Both the position numbers and the translations under genes were made by a program. A stretch of 51,929 nucleotides of DNA from a virus: positions 1 through 51,929 of the IMG/VR virus record IMGVR_UViG_3300030085_002648; one strand, given 5' to 3'. The notes beneath the pieces are model-generated. The model had not been told where the DNA came from. It did no database searches and was given only the letters and a program-made list of their open reading frames with translations. Positions within the stretch are counted from its first letter, which is position 1; each line of letters opens with the position of its first letter. Shown here piece after piece: positions 11,201 to 18,347 of the stretch.

Positions 11201-12808
11201 AATGAAGACCTTGATTTTGCGGACCTTCCAGATAATCCAATCACTGTAGATAATACCGATGGTTCTTCTGCACTCTTTGGAACAAATCAAAAAGTTCTTA
11301 GAATCAATCATCCTAACCATGGGATGAAGGAAGGTGATTTTGTCATTATTAAAAATGCTTCGGGGTCTGGAGCAAATAATTCAATTTATGGAATTCCAGT
11401 TACATTAATTAATGGTTTCCACTCCGTTCAAAATGTTGGTCTTGATGATTATTGTATCATGATTGATAGTACATTATGGAATGCTGCGAATGTAAACATG
11501 ACTGGTAGTGGATCTGGTGGTGGTTCTACTGTTATCGCCACAACCAATAAGTTATATCAAATTGCAACACCACAGGTTGCAATGTTAACGTTCCCATCAT
11601 CAACAGTATCGCAAAACATTAAGACTGCATATGGTAGACCAATTGATTTCCCAGAAACACAAGATGCTAAAGAATATCAAATTTCTCCTACATTTAATGT
11701 AAGTCCAAATGATAACTACTACTTTGAAGAATCTAGAATTATTGCTTCATCTGTAAACGAAGTCTATCGCAATCAACCTTCGTTGTTGAATGGTAATAAG
11801 TCTGTTACATATACTATTTCAATGAGCACAGACCAAGATAATCTTTCTCCTGTTCTTGATGTCAATCGTTGCAACTTGATTACAGCGGCAACAAGAATGG
11901 ATAATCCAAAAGGAAATGAAAAAAGATTTGGTGCTATCTCACAAACATTAGTTCTACCAACAACTTCTGATTTTACTGTATCTACAGTTTCCCCTGATAC
12001 TGTTGAAGCTGGACAATTTACTGTAACTGGTGTATCTGGAGGATCATTTATCAACACAGTCGATAGTGCTAGTAGATTAACTCAATCTGGATCTGGTGCA
12101 TCTGCTCAAATTGTAAATGTCAATGGTGATATACTTGAATTAATTGATATCACAGGAACGTTCGTTGACGGACAAGATGTATCCCAAGGTGCTGTAAGTG
12201 CAACTTTGGCAGGCATTACAATCAAGACTGGTATTGTTATTGGATGGGATTCTGGAACTGGAAATCTTAAAGTTAAACTAATTACAGACAATCTCTTCTC
12301 TGTAAATGACAGAATTGATGATACAAATGCGGGAACTTCTCCAGTGACTGCTAGACTTATCAGTGGTGTTTCTAAGAGTAATGGATTCCTTTATGTTGAT
12401 GAGACTACATTTAATAGTTCTAGTGCTTCTAAGTATATTACAAAAGAAGTAAGTCTTGATAGTCCTGCAACATCTTTGGATTGTAAATTAACAGCTAACT
12501 TGTTTAGCAATGAAAATGTCAAGGTCTTATTCAAGATTCGTCCAGATGGAAGTTCCGATAACTTCACTGATATTGGATGGCAGTATTTTAATGGTACTGG
12601 ACTTTCTGATTTTAATTCAAGTATTACTCCAGAGCAAGGTAAATCATTATCGCCATCTGTTGAGGATATGAATTCTTATCTAGAATATGTTTACACTGCA
12701 AACAATTTGAAACCATTCTCAGCATTTGCTATCAAGATTGTGTTTACTGGAAATAATCCAGCACTTGCTCCACGAATTGAAGATCTCCGCGTAATTGCAC
12801 ACTCATGA
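5216..12808 (+). CDS. 2530-residue DUF4815-type virion structural protein
   Basis: The N-terminus (APYFDDFDPNSEFYRVLFRP, then GYSIQSRELTTLQSILQNQ) is the DUF4815-type start of large baseplate-region proteins in marine T4-like phages. Other family landmarks follow in order: a coiled-coil stretch with GKLEKRIEKLEYYTVLSLLE (about 1221-1240), an LYAFFDGI segment (about 1488), a DPVAQTFKVSGFDGG segment (about 1652), and a C-terminus ending APRIEDLRVIAHS. Two shared beta modules are present: GSGY/AP strands (about 1815-1885) and a GWDSGTGNLKV module (about 2343). It follows gp8 and overlaps the next start by ATGA. A structural role in the baseplate or proximal fibre attachment is well supported by context; whether it replaces T4 gp10 is unknown. 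Confidence 0.82.
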   Translation: MPQSTNLNKAPYFDDFDPNSEFYRVLFRPGYSIQSRELTTLQSILQNQVESLAKSNFKQGSIVVPGELIVDRQYNYVKVSSFTNNLLITDYIGKKMTGNSSGIVATVVNAVESTTTDSATLFVKYESSGTTNTALTFSEGETITASSPGSPTAIVGVSGNVKPTTSNAMGFGTAVTVNEGIYFINGSLVKTDSQTIILEKYNNTPTYKVGFIVSEQLTTPEEDLSLLDNAQGYSNFAAPGAHRLKIGLTLVSRPIDAPDQRDFVQLLQIRNGIATATVEVSNTNGLIEDILARRTFDESGDYVVREFLLSLKESLASINNNGVYTASQGGSADKFVAVIEPGKAYVKGYEIETTSTRYIQIDKARDTQTQENNSISASEGSNYTVKNLRSFPDVESRSENVTGLGLVSTNANQEVILYDRHTDTEFGDTTKNLSATPPETDKYFVFTLSNLSSTTNPVTAGGGSTDWSLSGQTGTVFAYHINESQDKAVMVCKRTTGSGAFFIGGTMQLAGGSVTGTAMSAEIVTTPKIGIGKTRSFTYLSGNSSNGAYNKDCLFRHGLFGLEYFVRIKCKDPVNFTEGKFITGQTSGARGIVEDIDTGDKELILSRVLGEFVEGETLVSEQDGASTPFNFVETEGTISEFKIQNFGSSYNTAADITAININGVNQLTAIGTSNITVTSNELRVITLSDEARETIGKFNTAPEIEIVGAGTGAVVTPVMNYKNIVTYNSSFVKSFYGTTTSNAFAGDIASVESSFAIAGGATFSASEGDYFITADNLGTRPDLDLVDGDIISVIDNGGRNRKYIVKFACIDGTATTARIFVYGEVLSTFTTKSIQRKRSKLSGVASNTLLYPLPNKNVKTQVLDPNNTNINYTVAREFLGNFDSNSLATVSVGTNEQFLAYSAGDYVMSNPTNGNLLDISGKVTVGANGSSINIDMSSFTGFANTPFKLIAPVRKTDTSPKTKVLKSDVESSIATGVGDPVIPLEYADGYQLKAVYMSSTTQPATNADVEITDRFTFDGGQRDTHYDLARLILKPGEIAPTNQLLVVYDYFDHIGGIGTGNAGSGYFTVDSYTGIDYADIPNFDSSVYGKISLRDVVDFRPRVSDYTGVSTATVLPGYSDAKTIDALKFNGTGSSSAPLPISGTAFDSSYEFYLNRIDSIYISKSGKFVVAKGTPSLNPQVPEEISDGILLYHVNIPAYTYKLSDITTKSFDNRRFTMRDIGKLEKRIEKLEYYTVLSLLEQDTFNTQVRDEFGNDRFKNGILVDNFEGHGVGNSSSIDYKCSIDTQTGVLRPSFASSQTKLEESNITDSQRTASGYTKSDDLITLPFTEQSTVENKYSTKTITLNKGKTSKYSGMMTLDPDIDEWKDTTSSPELIVNENSVFDVIKNDNNVWGSLWNEWQISWTGTPTYTLNNSTNTTSSQFAGDPNLVIKGKTRTRSRNGTQNRLTPYGASSADKGQRVVSKPYVPYIRTKLVKFVAKGLEPDTQLYAFFDGISVSSWVNPDDVTSTTTPFTGKAGYAEKGFGEKIVTDSKGNISGFFLIPNGFAPRKGRKTLDLTNSPNSFYDNASTKRSFVAGTKSLRLSSSSTNSSNSGNVVTFAEAVYTVSGLPDTSTTSIQSTRVPYINRRSTTNSDTVQYVGSSLVNVNQTGLLDPVAQTFKVSGFDGGMFASSVDLYFKTKQTPSDTDTDRPVTVYLVDTNGGLPTRNVVPFSESTLESDTQLRIKINTNVPAGETIKKGETIKGTTSGASGTVKADLTVTATDTRYNLILSNHNGKEFIPGEAFTVDRAPAISTTTFNIDEDSGVVDRIKVTSFGSGYDSTTTSVNVFGENGGTFGENATATAKIYNGKIYEVELSNRGSNYYTAPNVTINGGDGQATATAFIRMTNPAVRMGISTSSDGNTKTRFRFPSPVYLQNDLTYAFVVTSSSPDYEIYSAKIGDKLTGSSVIASAQSNVGSLFKSQNSTAWSEDSAEAIKFNVNRCLFETNSTASIEFKNEDLDFADLPDNPITVDNTDGSSALFGTNQKVLRINHPNHGMKEGDFVIIKNASGSGANNSIYGIPVTLINGFHSVQNVGLDDYCIMIDSTLWNAANVNMTGSGSGGGSTVIATTNKLYQIATPQVAMLTFPSSTVSQNIKTAYGRPIDFPETQDAKEYQISPTFNVSPNDNYYFEESRIIASSVNEVYRNQPSLLNGNKSVTYTISMSTDQDNLSPVLDVNRCNLITAATRMDNPKGNEKRFGAISQTLVLPTTSDFTVSTVSPDTVEAGQFTVTGVSGGSFINTVDSASRLTQSGSGASAQIVNVNGDILELIDITGTFVDGQDVSQGAVSATLAGITIKTGIVIGWDSGTGNLKVKLITDNLFSVNDRIDDTNAGTSPVTARLISGVSKSNGFLYVDETTFNSSSASKYITKEVSLDSPATSLDCKLTANLFSNENVKVLFKIRPDGSSDNFTDIGWQYFNGTGLSDFNSSITPEQGKSLSPSVEDMNSYLEYVYTANNLKPFSAFAIKIVFTGNNPALAPRIEDLRVIAHS

Positions 12809-13008
12809 GTAAAATAAAAGTTGAAGGTCACAGCAACCTCTATCGGGATCCTGATAGTGGTGCTGTGATTAACTCTAGTAGGGCAGACTATGAGCGTTAT
12901 ATGAAAGCGAAAGCAAATAGAGAAGGGATGGTTTCGGAGATAAATACTTTGAAGCAAGAACTTGATGAAATCAAGCAGTTATTAAAGAAACTTACCAATG
13001 GCAATTAG
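12805..13008 (+). CDS. small coiled-coil protein, baseplate region
   Basis: A 67-residue protein whose ATG overlaps the TGA of the large upstream gene (ATGA), indicating translational coupling. The N-terminal half carries a GHSNLYRDPDSGAVINSS motif. The C-terminal half (about residues 35-62) is Lys/Glu/Leu-rich with heptad-like spacing and probably forms a coiled coil. Its end overlaps the start of the following fibre-like gene by 11 bases. The tight placement between two large virion genes suggests a small linker or assembly protein of the baseplate. I do not recognise a named family. Confidence 0.75.
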   Translation: MSKIKVEGHSNLYRDPDSGAVINSSRADYERYMKAKANREGMVSEINTLKQELDEIKQLLKKLTNGN

Positions 13009-14911
13009 AGAAGTCCTTACAAGCTTTACATTTGAACAGCAGCGCCAGATGATTAACCTCATCGGCACTGATGTTGGTGATGCATCAACTTTATTGACGC
13101 CGACGAATGTACTTGTCAGTGGTATCAATGAGATCGTCAATGGTGATGTTGATTTAGTTAACCAGACCCATGGAATGGATGCTGGTTCATTAGCATCTCC
13201 AAGTTTATATTGGGATGCTGGTCAAGGTTTTTATAAGGTAGATGCAAATAAGATTGGATTGAGCACTGGTCTTGCCATTGCTGGTGATTTAGAAGTAGAC
13301 GGAGATATTACATTTAGAGCAGGTGGTGGATCAGGCGGTACTCTGACATTCGGTGATCTTAATACAGATAATATTGTTTTTAATGCAGAACTTACTTCCA
13401 GTATTGTCCCAGATAGCACTGCAAATTATAACTTAGGTTCTGCCACTAAACAGTGGAATAATCTTTGGGTTGATGGCACTGCTAGTATTGATACTCTGAC
13501 AGTTGATGAAAACTCAACATTTACGGGATATCTTCAAGTAGATTCTGGAGATGTTAGAGTTCCTAGCACTCAAACTACTGTAGATCTGTTTGATGATTAT
13601 GCCACAACTGTAGAAGCATTTGGTGCTGGTACTGCGATTCGTCTTGGCGCAACAACGGGAACTCTTACACTCAGAAATCCTACGATTGTCGGATCAGAAA
13701 CAACACAAAATCTGTTTAACACAGTAGCAACTACGGTTAATGCGTTTGGTGCTGCAACCAATATCAATATGGGTGTTGCTGGTGGAGGTGGAAATACTAA
13801 TTTCAATATTCTAAGTGATGACGTTGTTTGTTCTGGCGACCTTAATGTAAACGGTGGCGAGTTACTGTCATCATCTAATACTGTTGATGTATTCATCAAT
13901 AACACTGTTAATATTGGTAACTCAACTACATCTGGACTTACTACTATTAATAATGAATTAAGACTTAAGTTTGATCTTAGTTTTGTGAATGCGAGTGGAA
14001 ATAATGCTATCTATATTCCAGATAATGAACAAAACTCATTAAGAATTAGAGAAGGTAGCAATGACTATATGCAGTTCAGAACTGATAATGGTAATGAAAG
14101 AGTTGTTGTTTGGAAGGATCTATATGTTGTAGGTAACCTTGATGTTTCTGGAACCACAACTACCATTGATGCTACCAACTTAGTAGTAGAAGATAAGAAC
14201 ATTGAACTTGGCGCTAGTGCTGCTCCTTCTGATACCACAGCCGATGGTGGTGGAATTACATTGAAGGGAACGACAGACAAGACGATTACTTATAATAATA
14301 CTAGTGGCAACTGGGAAACTAATATTGGTCTGAAAGTTACTGGTACTCTAACAGCAACTACTGGTGGTTCATTTGATAACGAGGTTTATATCAATGGATC
14401 TGATGCATCAACACAGAGATACTTAAATTTCAATCGTCCAACCGCTGGTGAATACAGGGCAACATTGAGACGAGATGCTTGGTACTTGGGTGAAACTGTT
14501 CAGAACATTGGAGATGTCACTCCTACTGGTGCCAACATCACGTTGAAAATGAATGGTGATGCCATCTTTGCTGGCACTGTCACCGATTCAATGGGTCCAC
14601 TGAGAAGACTTGGTATTGATCCTGCTAGCACCAGTTTTACTCTCACAACTAGCTATCCAGGTCAGTTGATTAGAATGTCTGGTAGTGGACAAACAATAAC
14701 CGTTCCTCAAAATGTATTGTCAGCTGGCGACATGATTTCCATATTTAATGTCTCTAGCGGCGATATGACTGTTGCACAAGGTACGGGTGTTACTTTATAT
14801 AATGCTGCAGATGGTACAACTGGTAATAGAACATTAGCAGCAAAAGGAATATGTACAATCGTATGTACTGCGTCAAATGAGTTTGTAATTTCTGGTACTC
14901 AGTTAAGCTAA
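12998..14911 (+). CDS. tail fibre-like structural protein
   Basis: A 637-residue Gly/Ser/Thr/Asn-rich protein with a repetitive beta pattern. The N-terminal 100 residues (FTFEQQRQMINLIG, then an LVSGINEIV segment) probably attach it to the baseplate. A YNLGSATKQWNNLWVDG motif at about 144-160 is typical of phage fibre shafts. DLFDDYATTVEAFGAGT and LFNTVATTVNAFGAAT are internal repeats. A TTTIDATNLVVEDKNIELG segment at about 386-405 is another common fibre element. The C-terminal 100 residues form a compact beta segment. It is coupled to the upstream small gene. The likely role is a short or long tail fibre or neck fibre; the sequence cannot tell which. Confidence 0.72.
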   Translation: MAIREVLTSFTFEQQRQMINLIGTDVGDASTLLTPTNVLVSGINEIVNGDVDLVNQTHGMDAGSLASPSLYWDAGQGFYKVDANKIGLSTGLAIAGDLEVDGDITFRAGGGSGGTLTFGDLNTDNIVFNAELTSSIVPDSTANYNLGSATKQWNNLWVDGTASIDTLTVDENSTFTGYLQVDSGDVRVPSTQTTVDLFDDYATTVEAFGAGTAIRLGATTGTLTLRNPTIVGSETTQNLFNTVATTVNAFGAATNINMGVAGGGGNTNFNILSDDVVCSGDLNVNGGELLSSSNTVDVFINNTVNIGNSTTSGLTTINNELRLKFDLSFVNASGNNAIYIPDNEQNSLRIREGSNDYMQFRTDNGNERVVVWKDLYVVGNLDVSGTTTTIDATNLVVEDKNIELGASAAPSDTTADGGGITLKGTTDKTITYNNTSGNWETNIGLKVTGTLTATTGGSFDNEVYINGSDASTQRYLNFNRPTAGEYRATLRRDAWYLGETVQNIGDVTPTGANITLKMNGDAIFAGTVTDSMGPLRRLGIDPASTSFTLTTSYPGQLIRMSGSGQTITVPQNVLSAGDMISIFNVSSGDMTVAQGTGVTLYNAADGTTGNRTLAAKGICTIVCTASNEFVISGTQLS

Positions 14912-14925
14912 GGAGGTACTTGAAT

Positions 14926-16968
14926 ATGATGCAACAAATTTTACTTAGTTTTGGTGGATCTGCGACCACCAGTAGTAGTCTTCAGTATACTGATGACATG
15001 TTTAGCACTTTCCTTTATGATGGTCAATTTAGTAATCTAGAGGTTAATAATAACGTTGATCTTAGTAATGATGGTGGTTTAGTCTGGTTCAAAAATAGAG
15101 ATTATACACGAATTCATTCTTTATTTGACAGTGTTTTTAGTGATTCTCATACTAGATTAAAACTTCCGAATGGTGCAACGCAAGCTTTGGGTAATGATGA
15201 TGGAATTATATCTTATGATAGCGATGGTTTTACTACAGGTTTTGGAGATGGTGACATAAATCAAGGGGGTTTTGGTCAATATGTTTCTTGGTGTTTTCGT
15301 CAAGCACCAGGATTTTTTGATGCGGTTGAGTATACTGGCAACACTAGTAATTCCCAATCAGTTAACCATAATCTCGGCTGTAATGCTGGCATGGTGATCA
15401 TTACTAGAGCTGATAGCACTGGTAGTAATTTTGGAGTTTATTTTAAAGATGGTGGAAGTAGTGAAGTTGGTACTGGTTATTTAAACAATACTGATGCTTT
15501 TACTACAGGTGGTATTGCGTTTGGATCAAGTTCAAGTAGTTTTACTGTATATGACAGTAGCTTTAATTTTAATGCTAATGAAAATGGTGTTACATATAGG
15601 GCGTATGTATTTGCAGGCGGTGGTGACACTGCTTCAGAAATATATGGAGAAAATAATGACGAAAGTGTCATTAAGTGCGGCACTGTGACGACCAATGGTA
15701 GTTCCCTCGCTACAGTAACTTTAGGATGGGAACCTCAGTGGGTAATGATGAGGACAATCAGTGGAGGTGGATGGTTTATACATGATGTGATGAGAGGTGC
15801 TCCAGTTCAGGGTGATAGTCGCTGGATTTATGCTAATAGTAATGCTACTGAGAGTGCATCTAGTGTTTCTGTAAGACCAAATTCAACTGGATTTACTGCA
15901 TTCAATCATTCAACCAATCAGAATATGATCTATGTGGCAATCCGTCGTCCACATAGACCTGCCACTTCAGCAGCAGATGTATTCAAAGTTTATAAACAAT
16001 CAACTGGAACAGCTGCTGAGGGTGATGTTGACTATGGAATCACTGCAGATTTAGTATTGTTCAAGAAGTATAATAGTAACAGTAACAATAACTTACCAAT
16101 CTGGGTTGACAGGTTACGAGGAGAAGATTCTCGTTTAGATTCTACGAGCACTAGTCTACAATATTTTGATAATGGATCAGTGAACTTTGATAGGCAAGAT
16201 GGGATCACTATCAACAGTGATGCAAGTAATTTATATTCTGGTAGTTTCTCATATAGACATTATGTTTGGAAGAGAGCAGCTGGATTTTTTGACATGGTAA
16301 CATGGAGCGGTGGGGGTTCAGGAACTCAAAACGTAGCTCATAATTTACAGGTGTCCCCAGAAATGGTGATCGTGAAAATGTTTAAACATGATAATAGTAG
16401 TTATGGTGGTGACCAGTGGTATGTTTACCATAAGAATCTAGGAACTGATACTGGCGGTAGTTCTGATAATTATAATTCTGTATTGGCATTAAATACAACT
16501 GCATCACAAACTAGTTTTTCTGGTGGTGGAATTTTTGGATCAGCGCCAACAGCATCTAACCTTCCATTTGATAATCCAAGTTATGATTCTAGTGCAGTAA
16601 CTGGTGATACTGATAAAATGTGGGTCGCATATCTCTTCGCCTCGTTAGACGGAGTATCTAAGGTAGGATACTACACTGGTATGCCATCTCCCACGGCTTA
16701 TTTGGTAACTTTAGGATTTACACCAAAATTTGTAATGATCAAAGCTGCTGATAGAACTGGTGACTGGGTTGTATTTGATAGTGAGAGAGGTCTTACTGTG
16801 GGCGGAACAAGTGCTGAAGCAGTTGCTCTCAATAATACTGATAACGAAACACAGACTGGACTAACGGGTAATATTCGTGCCAGTGGCAATGGTTTTGTGG
16901 TTGTTACTAATGCAAATAGCGATATTAATGAAGACGGCAAGAAGTATATCTATTATGCTGTTGCTTGA
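14926..16968 (+). CDS. fibre-like protein with duplicated DUF7483-like domains
   Basis: The start chosen is the ATG eight bases after a perfect AAGGAGGT at 14910-14917; a TTG at 14920 extends the frame but is too close to that site. The 680-residue product has two related halves. Each has a (G/D)LVxFKxxx element, an aromatic WCFRQAPGFFDAVEYTG or VWKRAAGFFDMVTWSG segment, a VNHNLGC or VAHNLQV element before an MVI strand, and an AYVFAGG or VAYLFASL strand. The end repeats the strand pattern with FTPKFVMIKAADRTGDW. This organisation resembles DUF7483-type cyanophage fibre proteins. The TGA stop lies inside the -35 element of the next promoter. A host-binding role is inferred from position and fold. 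Confidence 0.72.
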   Translation: MMQQILLSFGGSATTSSSLQYTDDMFSTFLYDGQFSNLEVNNNVDLSNDGGLVWFKNRDYTRIHSLFDSVFSDSHTRLKLPNGATQALGNDDGIISYDSDGFTTGFGDGDINQGGFGQYVSWCFRQAPGFFDAVEYTGNTSNSQSVNHNLGCNAGMVIITRADSTGSNFGVYFKDGGSSEVGTGYLNNTDAFTTGGIAFGSSSSSFTVYDSSFNFNANENGVTYRAYVFAGGGDTASEIYGENNDESVIKCGTVTTNGSSLATVTLGWEPQWVMMRTISGGGWFIHDVMRGAPVQGDSRWIYANSNATESASSVSVRPNSTGFTAFNHSTNQNMIYVAIRRPHRPATSAADVFKVYKQSTGTAAEGDVDYGITADLVLFKKYNSNSNNNLPIWVDRLRGEDSRLDSTSTSLQYFDNGSVNFDRQDGITINSDASNLYSGSFSYRHYVWKRAAGFFDMVTWSGGGSGTQNVAHNLQVSPEMVIVKMFKHDNSSYGGDQWYVYHKNLGTDTGGSSDNYNSVLALNTTASQTSFSGGGIFGSAPTASNLPFDNPSYDSSAVTGDTDKMWVAYLFASLDGVSKVGYYTGMPSPTAYLVTLGFTPKFVMIKAADRTGDWVVFDSERGLTVGGTSAEAVALNNTDNETQTGLTGNIRASGNGFVVVTNANSDINEDGKKYIYYAVA

Positions 16969-16993
16969 CACACTAAATAAATCGTAGTATAAT
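16965..16993 (+). promoter_or_regulatory. consensus sigma-70-type promoter
   Basis: TTGACA (16965-16970) and TATAAT (16988-16993) are both perfect and are separated by 17 bases. The -35 box contains the stop codon of the upstream fibre gene. The expected start near 17000 is 15 bases before the next ATG. The spacer also holds CTAAATAA, a weak late-promoter look-alike. Confidence 0.75.
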
Positions 16994-17014
16994 TATCCTG
17001 AACTGAGGAATACC

Positions 17015-17215
17015 ATGGAACCCGCAACTCTTCGTGAGAACTTTACGACCCAATTTGAAAATGCTGTTAGTGAAATTAAAAATCTTGAAGCACAACTCCA
17101 GGCAAAGCGTGAACTTGCATTGAAACTCAAAGGTGCTCTTGAAGCAATTGATATTATGGATCCACCTCCAGCAGATGAAGAAACTGCCGAGGCAGAACCA
17201 GTAGCAGCAGAATAA
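17015..17215 (+). CDS. small acidic-tailed coiled-coil protein
   Basis: A 66-residue protein of unknown function. Residues 10-45 form a strong heptad-like helix (FENAVSEIKNLEAQLQAKRE and onward), and the last 20 residues are Pro/Glu/Ala-rich. A TGAGGAA ribosome site lies seven bases before the ATG. It is the only gene between a consensus host-type promoter (16965-16993) and a strong terminator (17221-17257), so it can be transcribed alone by host RNA polymerase before late genes are on. That isolation suggests an early or constitutive role rather than a bulk virion component, but this is inference. Confidence 0.72.
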   Translation: MEPATLRENFTTQFENAVSEIKNLEAQLQAKRELALKLKGALEAIDIMDPPPADEETAEAEPVAAE

Positions 17216-17220
17216 CTTTA

Positions 17221-17257
17221 AAGACCTTCCTTATAAATAACAAGGAAGGTCTTTTTT
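17221..17257 (+). terminator. rho-independent terminator with late promoter in its loop
   Basis: A perfect 12-base-pair stem (17221-17232 with 17242-17253), a nine-base loop and a run of T at 17252-17257. It ends the 66-residue gene. The loop is the late promoter octamer. Confidence 0.85.
17232..17239 (+). promoter_or_regulatory. late promoter motif inside terminator loop
   Basis: Perfect TATAAATA. With T4 geometry (octamer at -13 to -6) transcription would begin near 17245, inside the 3' arm of the hairpin, so the transcript lacks the 5' arm and would not be terminated there. Confidence 0.65.
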
Positions 17258-17262
17258 AGTAC

Positions 17263-17601
17263 ATGTCCGCAATTACAATTAACCTAGTGATAGAGCAGGG
17301 TACTGACTTCTCAGCGACCTTTACTATCAAGAATTCAGATGGAGCCTCGGTAAATCTTCTAGGATTTACTGCAGAAGCAAAACTGAAGACTAGTTATTAT
17401 ACCTCAAGTGCTGCAACACCGTTTACAGTTACTTTTGCTGATAGGAGTAAAGGTATTTTAAAAATTAGTTTAAGTGATACAGTCACTACTACCCTGAAAC
17501 CAAGAAGATATGTTTATGATTTGGTCTTGACTTCTGCGAGTGGAGTAAAGACTAGATTCATTGAAGGAATTGCAACGGTAACACCAGGAGTAACAGTATA
17601 G
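17263..17601 (+). CDS. small beta-type virion-associated protein
   Basis: A 112-residue protein with alternating beta strands (ITINLVIEQGTDFSATFTI near the N-terminus, VYDLVLTSASGVKTRFIEG near the C-terminus). The start, an N-terminal strand preceding an extended immunoglobulin-like sandwich, recalls the N-terminal domain of baseplate or receptor-binding-protein linkers such as BppU, but this is a fold impression only. It is the first gene after the terminator-nested late promoter. Its TAG overlaps the GTG start of the next gene by one base, so the two are probably made together. Confidence 0.72.
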   Translation: MSAITINLVIEQGTDFSATFTIKNSDGASVNLLGFTAEAKLKTSYYTSSAATPFTVTFADRSKGILKISLSDTVTTTLKPRRYVYDLVLTSASGVKTRFIEGIATVTPGVTV

Positions 17602-18305
17602 TGGCCAATTACGAAGTAAGCACTACTAACTTTGATGTTACTCAGAATGTTGCCAATGATTATAGCATTGGTCTTAATTATGAAGCTCCATCTAAAGGTG
17701 TTCAATACCAGAATTTAATTCTGGATAGTTTAACATCATTATTTGATGGCAGCAGAACAGTATTTCCACTAACAGTTAGTGGAGATGCTTATGAAGCATT
17801 GAATGATCAGCAATTGATCATCTCTATGGATAATGTTATTTTAGAACCAGGAGTTGGATATACCGTATCTGGTGACCAAATTACATTCGCAACTCCTCCT
17901 GCTAGTTCAAGTGTTCCTTTCTTTGGTGTAGCATTAGCAAATACTGCTGATTTAACTAGAACTATCAACTATGTTGTTGACAATGGTTCTAGACCAATGA
18001 CCATTGGAAACAAAGGTTATCTAACCATTGACGTGACTGGAAATATTCAGTCGTTTGTATTATTGGCAGATAACATCGGAACATTAGAACTTGATATTAG
18101 AAAATGTAATTTTGATGATTTTCCTGCTGGGACTTCAATTTGTGGTAACAGCAGACCCGAACTAAATAATGAAGTAAAAAAATCTGACATTACCTTAACT
18201 GGATGGACGAAGCAGTTAAATGCTGGTGACATCCTACAGTATGAGGTGATAAATGTTTCTACAACACTCAAAAAATTTGCTATCGCTTTGAAAGTAAATT
18301 TATAA
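17601..18305 (+). CDS. structural protein with LDGV-type beta module
   Basis: A 234-residue protein that starts at a GTG overlapping the previous TAG. An AGGAG ten bases upstream (17586-17590) supports this start. Residues about 45-95 contain SLFDGSRTVFPL and then LIISMDNVILEPGVGY. The same beta module occurs twice in the first gene of this window (LLDGSRKSFELQF, then LVLLDGVPQSEGVSY). The C-terminal half (DITLTGWTKQLNAGDILQYEV) is another beta-rich segment. Probably a small adhesin or fibre accessory protein. A late promoter octamer overlaps its stop codon. Confidence 0.75.
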   Translation: MANYEVSTTNFDVTQNVANDYSIGLNYEAPSKGVQYQNLILDSLTSLFDGSRTVFPLTVSGDAYEALNDQQLIISMDNVILEPGVGYTVSGDQITFATPPASSSVPFFGVALANTADLTRTINYVVDNGSRPMTIGNKGYLTIDVTGNIQSFVLLADNIGTLELDIRKCNFDDFPAGTSICGNSRPELNNEVKKSDITLTGWTKQLNAGDILQYEVINVSTTLKKFAIALKVNL

Positions 18306-18308
18306 ATA
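18301..18308 (+). promoter_or_regulatory. late promoter motif
   Basis: A perfect TATAAATA that includes the stop codon of the upstream gene and lies 40 bases before the next ATG. Confidence 0.65.
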
Positions 18309-18347
18309 TAAACAGATAACTCAAACGTCCTTGGAGGATCATTTTAA

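Noticed and set aside
14920-14925. TTG start for the duplicated fibre-like protein
   Set aside because: Only two bases from the AAGGAGGT site; the ATG at 14926 has proper spacing.
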